Below, piece by piece: positions 49,634 to 58,398 of a stretch of 64,000 bases of DNA. Numbering within the stretch: the stretch's first letter is position 1; each line of letters begins with the position of its first letter. Origin of the DNA: JADKAV01 sp963732355 (GTDB lineage: Bacteria > Actinomycetota > Actinomycetes > S36-B12 > UBA10799). Location: positions 446,011-510,010 of the forward strand of contig CAVSZD010000010.1 of assembly GCA_963732355.1 (NCBI GenBank), written 5' to 3'. The notes below the pieces were generated by a model, which searched no databases, had not been told where the DNA came from, and was given only the letters and a program-made list of their open reading frames with translations. Position numbers and translations under genes: made by a program.

Positions 49634-51817
49634 TCAGCGTGGACCGCGCGACGGGATCAGCCACCACCGGAGCCTGCGTGTCCATGCCGAACGGCGAACA
49701 CGGGCGGCGACGACGTCGTCGGCCATCTCCCAGGCCCGACTGGCCTGGTCCGTGCCGAGTTGCTCAGGGGCGTACATCGCCGTCTCGGCCAGACCGGCCA
49801 ACGAGGCGAGTTTCGGCTCTGTGTTGGGGTCGGCTGCGTAGGTCGCCGGTGAGACGGTGTCATCCATGGCCTGTCCGAGACGCTGCGAGGACCAGCGGGC
49901 GTAGGACCAGGCGCCGACCACACGTTGATCGTCGGATCCTGTGTTCAGCGCGCCGCGGATGCGGGACCGTCGCCACGACACCAGCAGCGGCCAGCCGACC
50001 AGGAGAAGGACCACGAGCAAGGGCACGAGGAACACGGTGAGGTTGGGCCCGCCGCTGGATTCCTCGGGTTTCTCAGTCTCGCTGGGCGTCGGAGTTGGTG
50101 TAGGAGTCGGTGTAGGAGTCTGCTTGGGTGGCTTCTCCTGCTTGGGCGGTTTGAACCGCTGCACGACGGGAACTCCGCGGGCCAGGTCCCGGGGCCCGGG
50201 GGCGAACGGCACCCACCCGATCTTCGTCAGTTCCACCTCGGGGTAGATCAGCACGTCGGTGGACTTGATGGTCCGGGAGTCGGCCTTGCCTGCCGTCGAA
50301 TAGCCGACGACCAATCTCGTGGGGAAACCCTGGCTGCGCGCCATCATGGCGAAGGCGGTCGCGTATTGCGCCTGCGTGCCGGTTCTGGACACGACAACAA
50401 GATTGAGTAGCGCCTCATTCGTCAGGGAGTTCTCGACCGAATCGACCTTCTCCTCGTAGGGCGGCGACGACAGGATGTCTGCGAGCGCCTCGAGTTTCTC
50501 GTAGGGGGTGGTTCCGCGGGTCATGGCGCTGGCGGCGAAGAAGACCAACTCCTGGGGGAAGCCGGTGGGTAGTTCCCGCAGCGTGCCGAACTCTGGCCGA
50601 TCCACTGGGCGCGCGGTGTCCAAGGGCGCCAGCGAGCGCAACGCCAAGGCCCGGAAGTCGACGTTGTACTGCTTGTCGGCGCCCTTGTCGTCACCGGCGA
50701 CAACAGTGCCCTCCAGGTCGGCCCGGGTAAGCGCTCCGGTCACGTTGGTGGGTCTGAAACTGGCAGGCAACCATGGTCCGGGCAACCCCGCTCCGGTCTC
50801 AAAACCCGTGCTTCCATCGATCGTGAACCGGGGACGGGGGCCCACGTACGGGATACCTTGCTCGCCCACCTGATCGAACGTGGTCAGGCTGCTCCAAGCG
50901 ATCCCGTCGAACTTGGAATTGATGGCCCAGTTCACCGCAGAGGGGATGTTGGGGCCGGTGACTGTGAAAACGTCGAACGGTTCCTCGCGTCGCAAGGTCT
51001 GCCACTTTGTGGCCAGCGATACGACGTCGTCGCCGTCGAGGTCTGTGTCGGGCCGGAAGTTCTCTTTCTTGTGCGGGTCGAAGGCGGTGCGCACAGAGCC
51101 GATGCCGGTCACAGGGCCCAGAGCCGCCGCCATTACCGCGACCAGGATGGCGGCAATGGTCACCATGCTCACCCGCAACGGGCGTCCCGGGCGCGCAGTG
51201 GTTTCGACGTCGGCGAACTCCGCACCGTCCTCGATCTTGTTCTGTTGCTTGGCGGCCGGCATCAGGGCCAGACCTGCGACGACGCTGGCGACAAATGCCG
51301 CCGCGAACGGCAAGGGGCTGATGGCCGAACCCTGCGACAGCATCAGTCCCATGACAAAAATGACCGTGGCAGGCAACAGTGAGGAGGCGGGCAGGAAGGT
51401 TGTCACCAATAGGCACGCGACGAGAGTTCCGTAGGCGCTCAACAGGATCGCCGCGGTTATGGTCTCCGCGTTGACCGGTGCGGGCACGACCGAACTGATG
51501 ATGAGCCCGAACCCCTCGACGAGCCCGCCGAAGAAGTTGCCGATGCCGACATTCCCGTCCTGATTCGGGATCGTCATGGCGCCGAGCACCACGCTACCGA
51601 TCACCGTGGTGACCAGGCCGACGAGTGCGCCCATGCCGCGCTGGACCCGCTGACCGCCAGCGGTGCCCAGCGCGTAGCCGACGCAGCACAGAATGATTAC
51701 GGGGAAGAGCCGTGCCAGGACCGGGGTGATGCCGAAGAGCCGGATGAACACCGCGGTGGCACCCAGGCACATGATCGCCACTGCGACGGTGCGCCGGACG
51801 ACATCAATCCTGGTCAT
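49634..51817 (-). CDS. TgpA-like transglutaminase-fold membrane protein, catalytic triad lost
   Basis: 727 residues. About seven N-terminal membrane helices (to about 230), an extracytoplasmic transglutaminase-like region (about 270-590), a Pro-Thr linker (TPTPTPTPTPTPSE), one membrane helix (LTVFLVPLLVVLLLVGWPLL) and a cytoplasmic tail. The expected G-x-C motif reads GTQAQYATAF (Gln482 for Cys), HAWPEV reads LIYPEV, and FDPTP reads FAPGP, so Cys, His and Asp are all replaced. It overlaps the DUF58 gene by 4 bp. Likely a structural or binding partner of the MoxR system. Confidence 0.88.
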   Translation of the reverse strand: MTRIDVVRRTVAVAIMCLGATAVFIRLFGITPVLARLFPVIILCCVGYALGTAGGQRVQRGMGALVGLVTTVIGSVVLGAMTIPNQDGNVGIGNFFGGLVEGFGLIISSVVPAPVNAETITAAILLSAYGTLVACLLVTTFLPASSLLPATVIFVMGLMLSQGSAISPLPFAAAFVASVVAGLALMPAAKQQNKIEDGAEFADVETTARPGRPLRVSMVTIAAILVAVMAAALGPVTGIGSVRTAFDPHKKENFRPDTDLDGDDVVSLATKWQTLRREEPFDVFTVTGPNIPSAVNWAINSKFDGIAWSSLTTFDQVGEQGIPYVGPRPRFTIDGSTGFETGAGLPGPWLPASFRPTNVTGALTRADLEGTVVAGDDKGADKQYNVDFRALALRSLAPLDTARPVDRPEFGTLRELPTGFPQELVFFAASAMTRGTTPYEKLEALADILSSPPYEEKVDSVENSLTNEALLNLVVVSRTGTQAQYATAFAMMARSQGFPTRLVVGYSTAGKADSRTIKSTDVLIYPEVELTKIGWVPFAPGPRDLARGVPVVQRFKPPKQEKPPKQTPTPTPTPTPTPSETEKPEESSGGPNLTVFLVPLLVVLLLVGWPLLVSWRRSRIRGALNTGSDDQRVVGAWSYARWSSQRLGQAMDDTVSPATYAADPNTEPKLASLAGLAETAMYAPEQLGTDQASRAWEMADDVVAARVRRSAWTRRLRWWLIPSRGPR

Positions 51818-53022
51818 GCCCGGCCGCCAGGCAGCATCGGAATGGCCAGGTCTTCACAGGTGCGCACGTCGCGGAACACCAGGCCGCGTCTGGGCCGGGT
51901 GAGGCCACCGTCCTGGCCCATCCGCACGATCGTGCCCTCACCGACCAGGCCCAGCGCTGCGATGGCGCTTGGCACCAGTCCGGTCTTGGGTCCGGTGATC
52001 AGAAAGAAGGACGTCGAACGGGTCGCGAGCAGCACCTGGCGAAGGGCGGGGGGTGACACCTTGAGTACACGGGGGTCCGCAAGGGCCAAGGCGTCCAGCA
52101 ACTGCGTTATGTCATCGGCTCGAACGACCTCGACCGCGGCGTCCTCGCCGGTGGTTCGTAGGGCGATCGGAAGGCCCGCCTGCACGATCGCCGAACCGAT
52201 CGAGGCGGCGGCGTCGACAGCCTGTTCGAAGTCCTCGGGGCGCAGGTAGGACCGGATGTCGTTGTCGAGTACCACCAGAGCCCGGGGCAGTGGGTTGTCG
52301 ACAAGTTGCTTGACCATCAATTTGCCCACACGCGCCGAACTGCGCCAATGGATCTGGCGCAACTCGTCGCCGATCACGTACTCGCGCAGCGTGTGGAACT
52401 GATTGGAACCCAGGACGTCCCGGTCGGCCGTGCCGCCCTCTTGACCGATCCGGTTGCCGGCCAGCGAGATCTCGACGGGCAGGACTCGCGGGTGCACCAA
52501 CACGGACATGGTTGCCGAGGCGGTCGCTCTGCGCACGAACAAGCCCCATGGGTCCCGGCGTTCGAGGGTGACGGGGCCGAGGTTCAGCTCACCGCGTTTC
52601 AGGGGTACGAATTTGTAGGTGACGGTGACCTCGCGCCGCGGTGGAACTGGCGGAATGAGGATTTCGACCGGCTGCCCCCCGATGCTGTCGATGGCCTCCA
52701 CGACACCAGTCGGTGTGACCCGGTTGTTAACGCTGGTGATCAGTGCGGTGGCCGTCTCACCGCGGGTCAACTGCGACGGCTCGACCGCTCGGCGCAGGTT
52801 CCCCCCCGGACGGCGACCGACCATGAACAGCGCGATCGCGACCAGCAGTAGTGGGGCCAGTGCCACGGCGACCAGGGCCGGGTAGCCCATCACGAAACCA
52901 AGGGCCAGCAGTAGCGGGACGCAGATGAGCAGACCCTTGGTGCGCGCCGAGATCTCGCGCACCGAATCGGGCTCGTCGTCAGCGGCCTTGACGACCACCG
53001 GCTCCTCTTTGGTCTGCGACAT
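51814..53022 (-). CDS. DUF58 domain protein (MoxR-system)
   Basis: 402 residues. Two N-terminal membrane helices (LLICVPLLLALGFVMGYPAL region) are followed by a beta-sandwich and the DUF58 motif FHTLREYVIGDELRQIHWRS then SARVGKLMVKQ. A vWA-like fold with LVVLDNDIRSYLRPEDFEQA lies beyond. It overlaps the TgpA-like gene by 4 bp and starts 2 bp after moxR. Such proteins act with MoxR ATPases in envelope or complex assembly. Confidence 0.9.
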   Translation of the reverse strand: MSQTKEEPVVVKAADDEPDSVREISARTKGLLICVPLLLALGFVMGYPALVAVALAPLLLVAIALFMVGRRPGGNLRRAVEPSQLTRGETATALITSVNNRVTPTGVVEAIDSIGGQPVEILIPPVPPRREVTVTYKFVPLKRGELNLGPVTLERRDPWGLFVRRATASATMSVLVHPRVLPVEISLAGNRIGQEGGTADRDVLGSNQFHTLREYVIGDELRQIHWRSSARVGKLMVKQLVDNPLPRALVVLDNDIRSYLRPEDFEQAVDAAASIGSAIVQAGLPIALRTTGEDAAVEVVRADDITQLLDALALADPRVLKVSPPALRQVLLATRSTSFFLITGPKTGLVPSAIAALGLVGEGTIVRMGQDGGLTRPRRGLVFRDVRTCEDLAIPMLPGGRA

Positions 53023-53024
53023 GA

Positions 53025-53978
53025 TCAGGCTTGCGGGACCGGTACCCCACGCGTGGCCTCAGCCAGTACCTGTTCGGATGTGGCACCCCCGGCGATGGCT
53101 TCGGGCGACAAGACCAGGCGGTGGGCAAGAACGGGCTGCAGCAGTGCTCCAACGTCCTCGGGAGTCACGTAGTGACGGCTGCGGGAGGCGGCCCGGACCC
53201 TGGCTGTCGCAAGCAAGGCCAGACCTCCGCGGGGACTGGAACCGAGCCGCACGCCGGGCGAATTGCGGGTGGCCGTTACCAGCCCGACGATGTAGGTCAT
53301 GACGCTTTCGGCGACATGAACGCCGCCAGCGGCCTTGACCATCCCGGTGACCTCCTCGATGTTGGAGACTGCGCGCAGGTCCTCCAGACGCCGGCCCTCG
53401 TGCGCGTTCTTGAGGATCTGGGTCTCCGCGGCGGGGTTCGGGTATCCCACGGAGATGCGCATCATGAATCGGTCCAGTTGCGCCTCAGGAAGGGGGTAGG
53501 TGCCGTCCATATCCACCGGGTTCTGGGTGGCCAGCACAAGAAAGGGCCGGGGGACCGGGTGGCTGCGACCATCCACGGTGACAGTGCGCTCGGCCATCAC
53601 TTCGAGCATCGCCGACTGGGTCTTCGGGGAGGCCCGGTTGATCTCATCGGCCAGCACCACGTTGGCGAACACCGGACCAGGGTGGAACTCGAACGTGTCC
53701 TTGCTCTGGTGGAAAACCGTGACGCCGGTGACGTCCGAGGGCAGCAAGTCAGGGGTGAACTGGATGCGGCTACCGGTGAGACCGAGGGACGCGCTGAGCG
53801 ACCGGGCCAGCGAAGTCTTACCCACACCAGGGACGTCCTCCATGAGCAGGTGGCCCTCGGCGAGCAACGAGATGAGCGCTAGACGCACGACGTCGTCCTT
53901 GCCCTGGATGAACCGCTCCACGTTGCTCACAACGGCCTCGAATCGCTGCGCGAAGTACTGCGCCTGTTCAGGGGTCAT
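53025..53978 (-). CDS. MoxR family AAA+ ATPase
   Basis: 317 residues. Walker A is GVGKTSLARSLSAS; Walker B is VVLADEINRASPKTQSAML; sensor 1 is VLATQNPVDMDGTYPLPEAQ with LDRFMMRI; the lid has RLGSSPRGGLALLATARVRA. It is a chaperone-like ATPase that acts with DUF58/vWA partners. First gene of the moxR-DUF58-TgpA operon. The region upstream to 54362 carries two palindromes. Confidence 0.93.
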   Translation of the reverse strand: MTPEQAQYFAQRFEAVVSNVERFIQGKDDVVRLALISLLAEGHLLMEDVPGVGKTSLARSLSASLGLTGSRIQFTPDLLPSDVTGVTVFHQSKDTFEFHPGPVFANVVLADEINRASPKTQSAMLEVMAERTVTVDGRSHPVPRPFLVLATQNPVDMDGTYPLPEAQLDRFMMRISVGYPNPAAETQILKNAHEGRRLEDLRAVSNIEEVTGMVKAAGGVHVAESVMTYIVGLVTATRNSPGVRLGSSPRGGLALLATARVRAASRSRHYVTPEDVGALLQPVLAHRLVLSPEAIAGGATSEQVLAEATRGVPVPQA

Positions 53979-54054
53979 GACGTGAACTCTAGTGCTTCCC
54001 GGCGTGTCACTCTTGGGCGTGAGGTGGTCGGCTGCGCCGCCTCCCGATGCCCCC

Positions 54055-54133
54055 GTTAGAGGTTGTGCGGTTCGTTAGCGAAAACACGCGTGGATTCGCT
54101 AACCAGGACCACAACCTCTAACGCGGGCGCGTA
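54055..54133. repeat. Palindromic element A1
   Basis: A 28-base left arm at 54055-54082 and right arm 54095-54122 pair at 23 of 28 positions (the outer 12 and inner 9 are perfect) around a 12-base loop AACACGCGTGGA. It is followed by the conserved tail GCGGGCGCGTA. An identical 79-bp copy lies 140 bp downstream (A2). The element is between divergent genes, so it is not a simple terminator. Confidence 0.9.
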
Positions 54134-54194
54134 GGGCTGGGCGTCGGGGGACGCCGGAGCCGCGGGCGTCGGAGCCAAGGGACTCGGCCTGTCG

Positions 54195-54273
54195 GTTAGA
54201 GGTTGTGCGGTTCGTTAGCGAAAACACGCGTGGATTCGCTAACCAGGACCACAACCTCTAACGCGGGCGCGTA
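54195..54273. repeat. Palindromic element A2 (identical to A1)
   Basis: Arms at 54195-54222 and 54235-54262 with tail GCGGGCGCGTA; all 79 bases match A1 exactly. The 61-bp spacer between the copies (54134-54194) is GC-rich and has no gene. The rest of the 53979-54362 gap shows no gene; transcription of moxR starts leftwards from it and that of the GNAT-like gene rightwards. Confidence 0.9.
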
Positions 54274-54362
54274 TTGCCTCGATGAGGGCCAGCCAGCGGC
54301 GTACCGTGGAAAGGTAGCGCCAGCCGGCGCGCGAACGGTTGCCTCAGAGGGAAGGTGGCCCA

Positions 54363-55028
54363 GTGGCATCAGAGGCGAGCAAACAAGCAGTCATCGAGGC
54401 GCTCGCCCCGACTCTGCTCGTCACCCTCAGCACTGATCTGACCCGCACCCCAGGTCATCAAGCCGTTCGGGACTTCACAGCCAAGGTTGCCGTCTGCTGG
54501 TCACCTGATGAGGGTCCGGACGTCGATCTTGCCGTTCTCTCAGAGTTGGCCCACTTCGACGCCGAGGGCTATCTGCCCGAGGTAGGAGGACTGCTGGCCA
54601 AAACCCTTCGAATCCCCGTGGGCCGCGGGGACTTCGTCACGGCAGATCTTGCCGCACCCACTTGCTGGGACGAACTGGCCGGGATCGGACCCGACCTGAG
54701 AATCGTCGGGGACGCGTTGCTTGGTGAGGCGTTCGACCTCGACGAATTGCAGGCCGCGTACGACCTCGAACATCAGCGGGCCCTAATCGTCAACCACGTG
54801 GAGATCGACCCCACCTGGCGTGGCGCGGGCTACGGCCTGTTGGCCACCGAACTGGTGGTCGACGCACTGGGGGTTGAGGCTGATGTTGCCGCTCTGTTCC
54901 CCATGCAGCCTGGCCTGTCCGACCTCCAAGAACGGTCCGCTGCCCGCCAGGCGCTATCCAAGTACTGGGCCAGGATCGGGTTCGTCGACTTCAACGGGAT
55001 CATGGTCCGGGACTTGACCGGCGACTGA
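54363..55028 (+). CDS. GNAT-like acetyltransferase-fold protein
   Basis: 221 residues. GTG 54363 has a GGGAAGGTGG ribosome site. The middle and C-terminal portion HQRALIVNHVEIDPTWRGAG followed by YGLLATELVVDALGVEADV is the acetyl-CoA loop (R-G-A-G-Y-G) of the GNAT fold; WARIGFVDFNGIMVRDL ends it. The N-terminal third is unassigned. It lies beyond A2 and is convergent with the CGNR gene. Substrate unknown. Confidence 0.7.
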   Translation: MASEASKQAVIEALAPTLLVTLSTDLTRTPGHQAVRDFTAKVAVCWSPDEGPDVDLAVLSELAHFDAEGYLPEVGGLLAKTLRIPVGRGDFVTADLAAPTCWDELAGIGPDLRIVGDALLGEAFDLDELQAAYDLEHQRALIVNHVEIDPTWRGAGYGLLATELVVDALGVEADVAALFPMQPGLSDLQERSAARQALSKYWARIGFVDFNGIMVRDLTGD

Positions 55029-55032
55029 CGGC

Positions 55033-55560
55033 TTACCTGCGCCGGGCCCTGTGTGCGGCCTGTGCCTCCCGGTTCCCGCAGGTCGTACTGCAAAACCTTC
55101 GGGAACGGTTGCGCGACAGGTCCAAGACGATGCCTTCGCACTGGTCAGCAGCGCAGATTCGAAGCCTGCTCAACTCGTCGGACCGGATCAGATCCACCAT
55201 CGCCATCGCGGTCTCCACGAGAATCCGTTCGTCCATCGGACGGTCCCGCGATATCGCGTGGATGTGCCAGTCGAGGTGATCGTGGCGAACCAGCCGGGGG
55301 ATGGCCCTTTGCTCGGCGAGTATCGCGTTGACCAGCCCCACCGCTGTCTCGCGGTCTGCGGTCAGCAACGCGCGTAACGGGGCCCGGATCGCGCGCACCG
55401 CTTGGAGGTCGCGGGCCGTGCGAGGCATCGAGCCCGTGTAGTTCCAGTCCCCGTAGAACTCCAGGAGTTCCTCCAGTGTGGTCAAACGCTCCGGATCAGC
55501 GGAGTTGACCAGGGCCACGGCTGCACCGAGGGCTTCTTCGACGTCAGGGGCGAAAAGCAC
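55033..55560 (-). CDS. CGNR zinc-finger transcriptional regulator (ABATE domain)
   Basis: 175 residues. The N-terminal ABATE-type helical domain (VALVNSADPERLTTLEELLE) is followed by the CGNR zinc finger: LRICAADQCEGIVLDLSRN and FCSTTCGNREAQAAHRARRR, with four zinc cysteines. GTG start at 55560. Divergent from a DMT transporter 38 bp away, which it most likely controls. Confidence 0.9.
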   Translation of the reverse strand: MLFAPDVEEALGAAVALVNSADPERLTTLEELLEFYGDWNYTGSMPRTARDLQAVRAIRAPLRALLTADRETAVGLVNAILAEQRAIPRLVRHDHLDWHIHAISRDRPMDERILVETAMAMVDLIRSDELSRLRICAADQCEGIVLDLSRNRSRRFCSTTCGNREAQAAHRARRR

Positions 55561-55561
55561 T

Positions 55562-55590
55562 TTGACACCTTATCTCGAATCGCCTAATGT
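55562..55590 (+). promoter_or_regulatory. Promoter of the EamA transporter, likely leaderless
   Basis: TTGACA at 55562-55567 and TAATGT at 55585-55590 are separated by 17 bp. The predicted start of transcription would be at about 55597, almost on the ATG at 55599, so a leaderless mRNA is likely. A CTTAT-ATAAG inverted pair spans the spacer and may be the operator of the CGNR regulator, whose start is 2 bp upstream. Confidence 0.5.
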
Positions 55591-55598
55591 CATAAGTC

Positions 55599-56621
55599 AT
55601 GAGCAGTAACGCCCCTGACGTACGCTCCGGGCGCCCTGTGCGCAATACCGGCGTGGGGGTGGGCCTCGCCCTCACGTCCGCCATATCGTTCGGGCTGTCG
55701 GGATCCCTGGCTCGCGCGCTGATGGACTCCGGTTGGTCGCCGGCCGCCGCCGTGGCATTGCGCGTAGGCATCGCTGCACTGGTGCTGATCGTCCCCGGGC
55801 TTCTCGCGGTTCGCGGCCGAATGCGTCTCCTCGTGACGAACGCACGCACCATCGCGCTCTACGGGCTGCTCGCCGTGGCGGGTGCTCAATTGCTGTACTT
55901 CCTGGCAGTGGCCCGACTCGACGTTGGTGTCGCACTGCTCATCGAATACACCGCGCCCGTGGCCGTCGTGCTGTACATGTGGGCCGCCCGTGGGCAGAAG
56001 CCCGGTCGATTGACCTTCCTGGGAGCCGCGATCGCAGGCGTGGGCTTGGTCCTGCTGCTCGATGTCATCGGCGGGGCACGAGTGGATCTGATCGGTGTGC
56101 TCCTGGCGCTAGGAGCAATGGTCGGGGCAGCCACATACTTCGTAATCTCGGCCGACGACACCAGCGGTCTGCCCCCGATCACGCTGGCAGCCGGCGGCCT
56201 GGTGTTCGCGTCAGTTGTCTTCGGGCTGGCGGCGGTGGTCGGGTTGCTGCCATTGAACTTCGCGACCGCGGATGTGACGTTCACGGTCGCGACAGTCCCA
56301 TGGTGGGTTCCAGTACTGGCGCTGGGCCTGATCACAGCTGCTCTTGCCTACGTGACCGGGATCGCTGCGGCCCGCCATCTCGGCTCGCGTTTGGCCTCGT
56401 TCGTGGCCCTGTCGGAAGTGGCAGCCGGGCTGGCCTTCGCCTGGATCCTGCTGGACCAGCAACCCCGACCGATCCAACTACTCGGCGCCGGGCTGATCCT
56501 CGGTGGGGTCGTCGTGGTCAAGCTGGGGGAGCGCAGTGTCTTGGCTGGCTCGACGGCTACCGGTGAGATCGACGATCTGCTCGTGGACGTTGTTCCCCGT
56601 GAGCATCGCCCTAGCCCGTAA
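55599..56621 (+). CDS. EamA/RhtA-like drug-metabolite transporter
   Basis: 340 residues with ten hydrophobic segments and two EamA repeats: VGLALTSAISFGLSGSLARA, YFLAVARLDVGVALLIEYTA with VAVVLYMWAA, then the second half PWWVPVLALGLITAALAYVT, LSEVAAGLAFAWILLDQQPR. The arrangement fits RhtA-type amino-acid or metabolite exporters. Regulated probably by the divergent CGNR protein. Substrate unknown. Confidence 0.9.
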   Translation: MSSNAPDVRSGRPVRNTGVGVGLALTSAISFGLSGSLARALMDSGWSPAAAVALRVGIAALVLIVPGLLAVRGRMRLLVTNARTIALYGLLAVAGAQLLYFLAVARLDVGVALLIEYTAPVAVVLYMWAARGQKPGRLTFLGAAIAGVGLVLLLDVIGGARVDLIGVLLALGAMVGAATYFVISADDTSGLPPITLAAGGLVFASVVFGLAAVVGLLPLNFATADVTFTVATVPWWVPVLALGLITAALAYVTGIAAARHLGSRLASFVALSEVAAGLAFAWILLDQQPRPIQLLGAGLILGGVVVVKLGERSVLAGSTATGEIDDLLVDVVPREHRPSP

Positions 56622-56689
56622 GCCAGAAGCACGCCTCCCAGGCTCAATTCGCCGTCCCGATTCGACGAAATCTCAGTGACGACCTATGA

Positions 56690-57249
56690 GTCCTCAGCCA
56701 AGGGCAGACATCATGACCAAACACCCATCGCACACGGCATTGTGCACAACGACTTCTGTGAAGGGGCAGCGCTCGCTGTCCAGGGCGGTGCAGCGGTGGT
56801 CGAACATGTCGCTGAGTACCTGGAGCTCCACCATCGCAAGTACCGCCTCATCGTGGCCTCGCGGGACTGGCACCGACCCAACACTGACAATGGAGGCCAC
56901 TTCGCCGAGCCGGGCGAGGCCCCGAACTTCACGACCACGTGGCCCGTGCACTGTGTACAGAACGACCCCCGGCGCGCAGTACCACTGAGCCCTTGACCGT
57001 GCACCTCATCGATGTCCACGTCATGAAGGGCGACGGCAAGCCTGCCAACTCCGCCTTCGAAGGGTTCACTCCCGGTGGGGCGCCACTGCGGCAGGTTCTG
57101 GATGAACACCAGATCGACACCGTGCACGTCGTCGGCACAGCGACGGACTACTGCGGTGTGCCACGGCTGAGGATTCGCAGGCGGCCGGCTATGAGACGAC
57201 AGTGTTCGAGAACCTGTGTGCAGGTGTTGCAGAGCGGACCACTGCGTAG
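56690..57249 (+). pseudogene. pncA: Nicotinamidase pseudogene (multiple frameshifts)
   Basis: Homology is spread over all three frames: HNDFCEGAALAVQGGAAVV, VASRDWHRPNTDNGGHFAEP and TTWPVHCVQNDP in one frame, VHVMKGDGKPANSAFEGFTP and VHVVGTATDYC in the next, then ATAEDSQAAGYETTVFENLC in a third, ending TAG at 57247. At least three indels separate the blocks. The first motif normally reads VDVQNDF but here has lost the catalytic Asp. So nicotinamide deamidation is not expected from this locus. Confidence 0.85.
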
Positions 57250-57343
57250 CAACTCACCAACCTGCATGGGCTGCACGTGCACCTTCGTCACATCAAGGCC
57301 GTTGGCCACAACCCGATTAGCGGACTCGTGGTTTGCTAGACAG

Positions 57344-58294
57344 GTGAAACTTGTCGTCCCCGTGGCCCTGGCCTTAGCGGCCGGACTTCTGGCCGTGCCG
57401 CCGGCCAACGCCAGCGATCAGCCGACCGATGGCGCAGCCACCGTGACTTTGCCGACCTGCGCCGCTGATACCCCGGTGGGCGAAACGCTCGTCGCTGATT
57501 GCAGTTATGTTGCGCTGCCGAAGAAGGGTGGGGGCGCCTACTACGCGTACCTGACATCCGGCGGTGAGATTCGTATGGTCGGTTCGCTATCGGGTGGGGG
57601 CCTCACACTGCCAGCTTCGGGACAGTCATGGCCTGGGCTTTCCTTCGCCAGTGGACTTGCCCGGGTACAGGTCAAGAGGGCGGACATCAATGGGTCCATC
57701 GACCCGGCGGGGACGGTGACACTGACGGTTCCCATTTCGGCCACCATCGATGCGGGCGTCTTCGGCTCATGCACAATCACAGGCTCTGCCCCTTTGTCAT
57801 CGGCGGGCAGCGACGCGATCGGCGGCGGTCAGGGATCTGGCTTGAACGGGAACACCTTTGCCGTTGCGGGGACTGCGGCAGCGCCGACCCTGACAGGCAA
57901 TCTGTGTGCGCGAGCAGACGAATTCCTCGATCTCACCCGGGGGATCGGCTGGTACTGGCGGGGGATCCTGAGTATCACTGCCAGCGGAGCGCGAGCTCAG
58001 ACCGCGTCGGTGAAACTGCCTGAGAGGATCCGGCAGAAGGGCCGGACGACCTTACTGAAGCGCCCCGTGGTGACCAACGCCGGACAAACAGCTTCTGTGA
58101 AGGTTTCCTGGGGGACCAGCCGCGCAAAGATGGGCAAGAAGCGGTCGCAGGCACGTGTGACCTCGAAGTCCGGACGGGTGGTCATCCGCACCACGGGTAA
58201 GTCCAAGAAACTCTTCGTGCGTATCTCACTGCGAGCACCCGGGGTTCAAGGGTTCAAGGCGTTCAGCCAGAGCCGCCTGTGGAGGGTCAGCTAG
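57344..58294 (+). CDS. Secreted protein with basic C-terminal domain
   Basis: 316 residues. GTG 57344 starts a signal peptide (VKLVVPVALALAAGLLAVPP, cleavage near ANASD). The mature part has paired cysteines (LPTCAAD, VADCSYV, FGSCTITG, GNLCARAD), a beta-rich repeat and a Lys/Arg-rich end (GKSKKLFVRISLRAPG). The gene starts just downstream of the pncA remnant. I do not recognise a family; the secreted nature is the only firm inference. Confidence 0.7.
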   Translation: MKLVVPVALALAAGLLAVPPANASDQPTDGAATVTLPTCAADTPVGETLVADCSYVALPKKGGGAYYAYLTSGGEIRMVGSLSGGGLTLPASGQSWPGLSFASGLARVQVKRADINGSIDPAGTVTLTVPISATIDAGVFGSCTITGSAPLSSAGSDAIGGGQGSGLNGNTFAVAGTAAAPTLTGNLCARADEFLDLTRGIGWYWRGILSITASGARAQTASVKLPERIRQKGRTTLLKRPVVTNAGQTASVKVSWGTSRAKMGKKRSQARVTSKSGRVVIRTTGKSKKLFVRISLRAPGVQGFKAFSQSRLWRVS

Positions 58295-58312
58295 TCGGCT
58301 CCGTGGCTCCTG

Positions 58313-58390
58313 GTTAGAGGTTGTGCTGTTGGTTAGCGAAAACACACGTTGATTCGCTAACCAACAGCACAACCTCTAACGCGGGCGGGT
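58313..58390. repeat. Palindromic element A3 (perfect 28-bp arms)
   Basis: The left arm 58313-58340 and right arm 58353-58380 are exact reverse complements over 28 bp around a 12-base loop AACACACGTTGA; tail GCGGGCGGGT follows. Compared with A1/A2 it differs in the central 7 bases of both arms and in the loop, while the outer 12 and inner 9 bases per arm agree. It separates convergent genes and could terminate transcription here. Confidence 0.92.
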
Positions 58391-58398
58391 CGGCGCAC

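Noticed and set aside
54055..54133. A1 and A2 as rho-independent terminators
   Set aside because: Both are between divergent genes and have no trailing T-run, so they cannot end either transcript.
54055..54273. Possible CRISPR repeat pair
   Set aside because: Only two copies, 79 bp long, palindromic, and no cas genes in view; a dispersed palindrome fits better.
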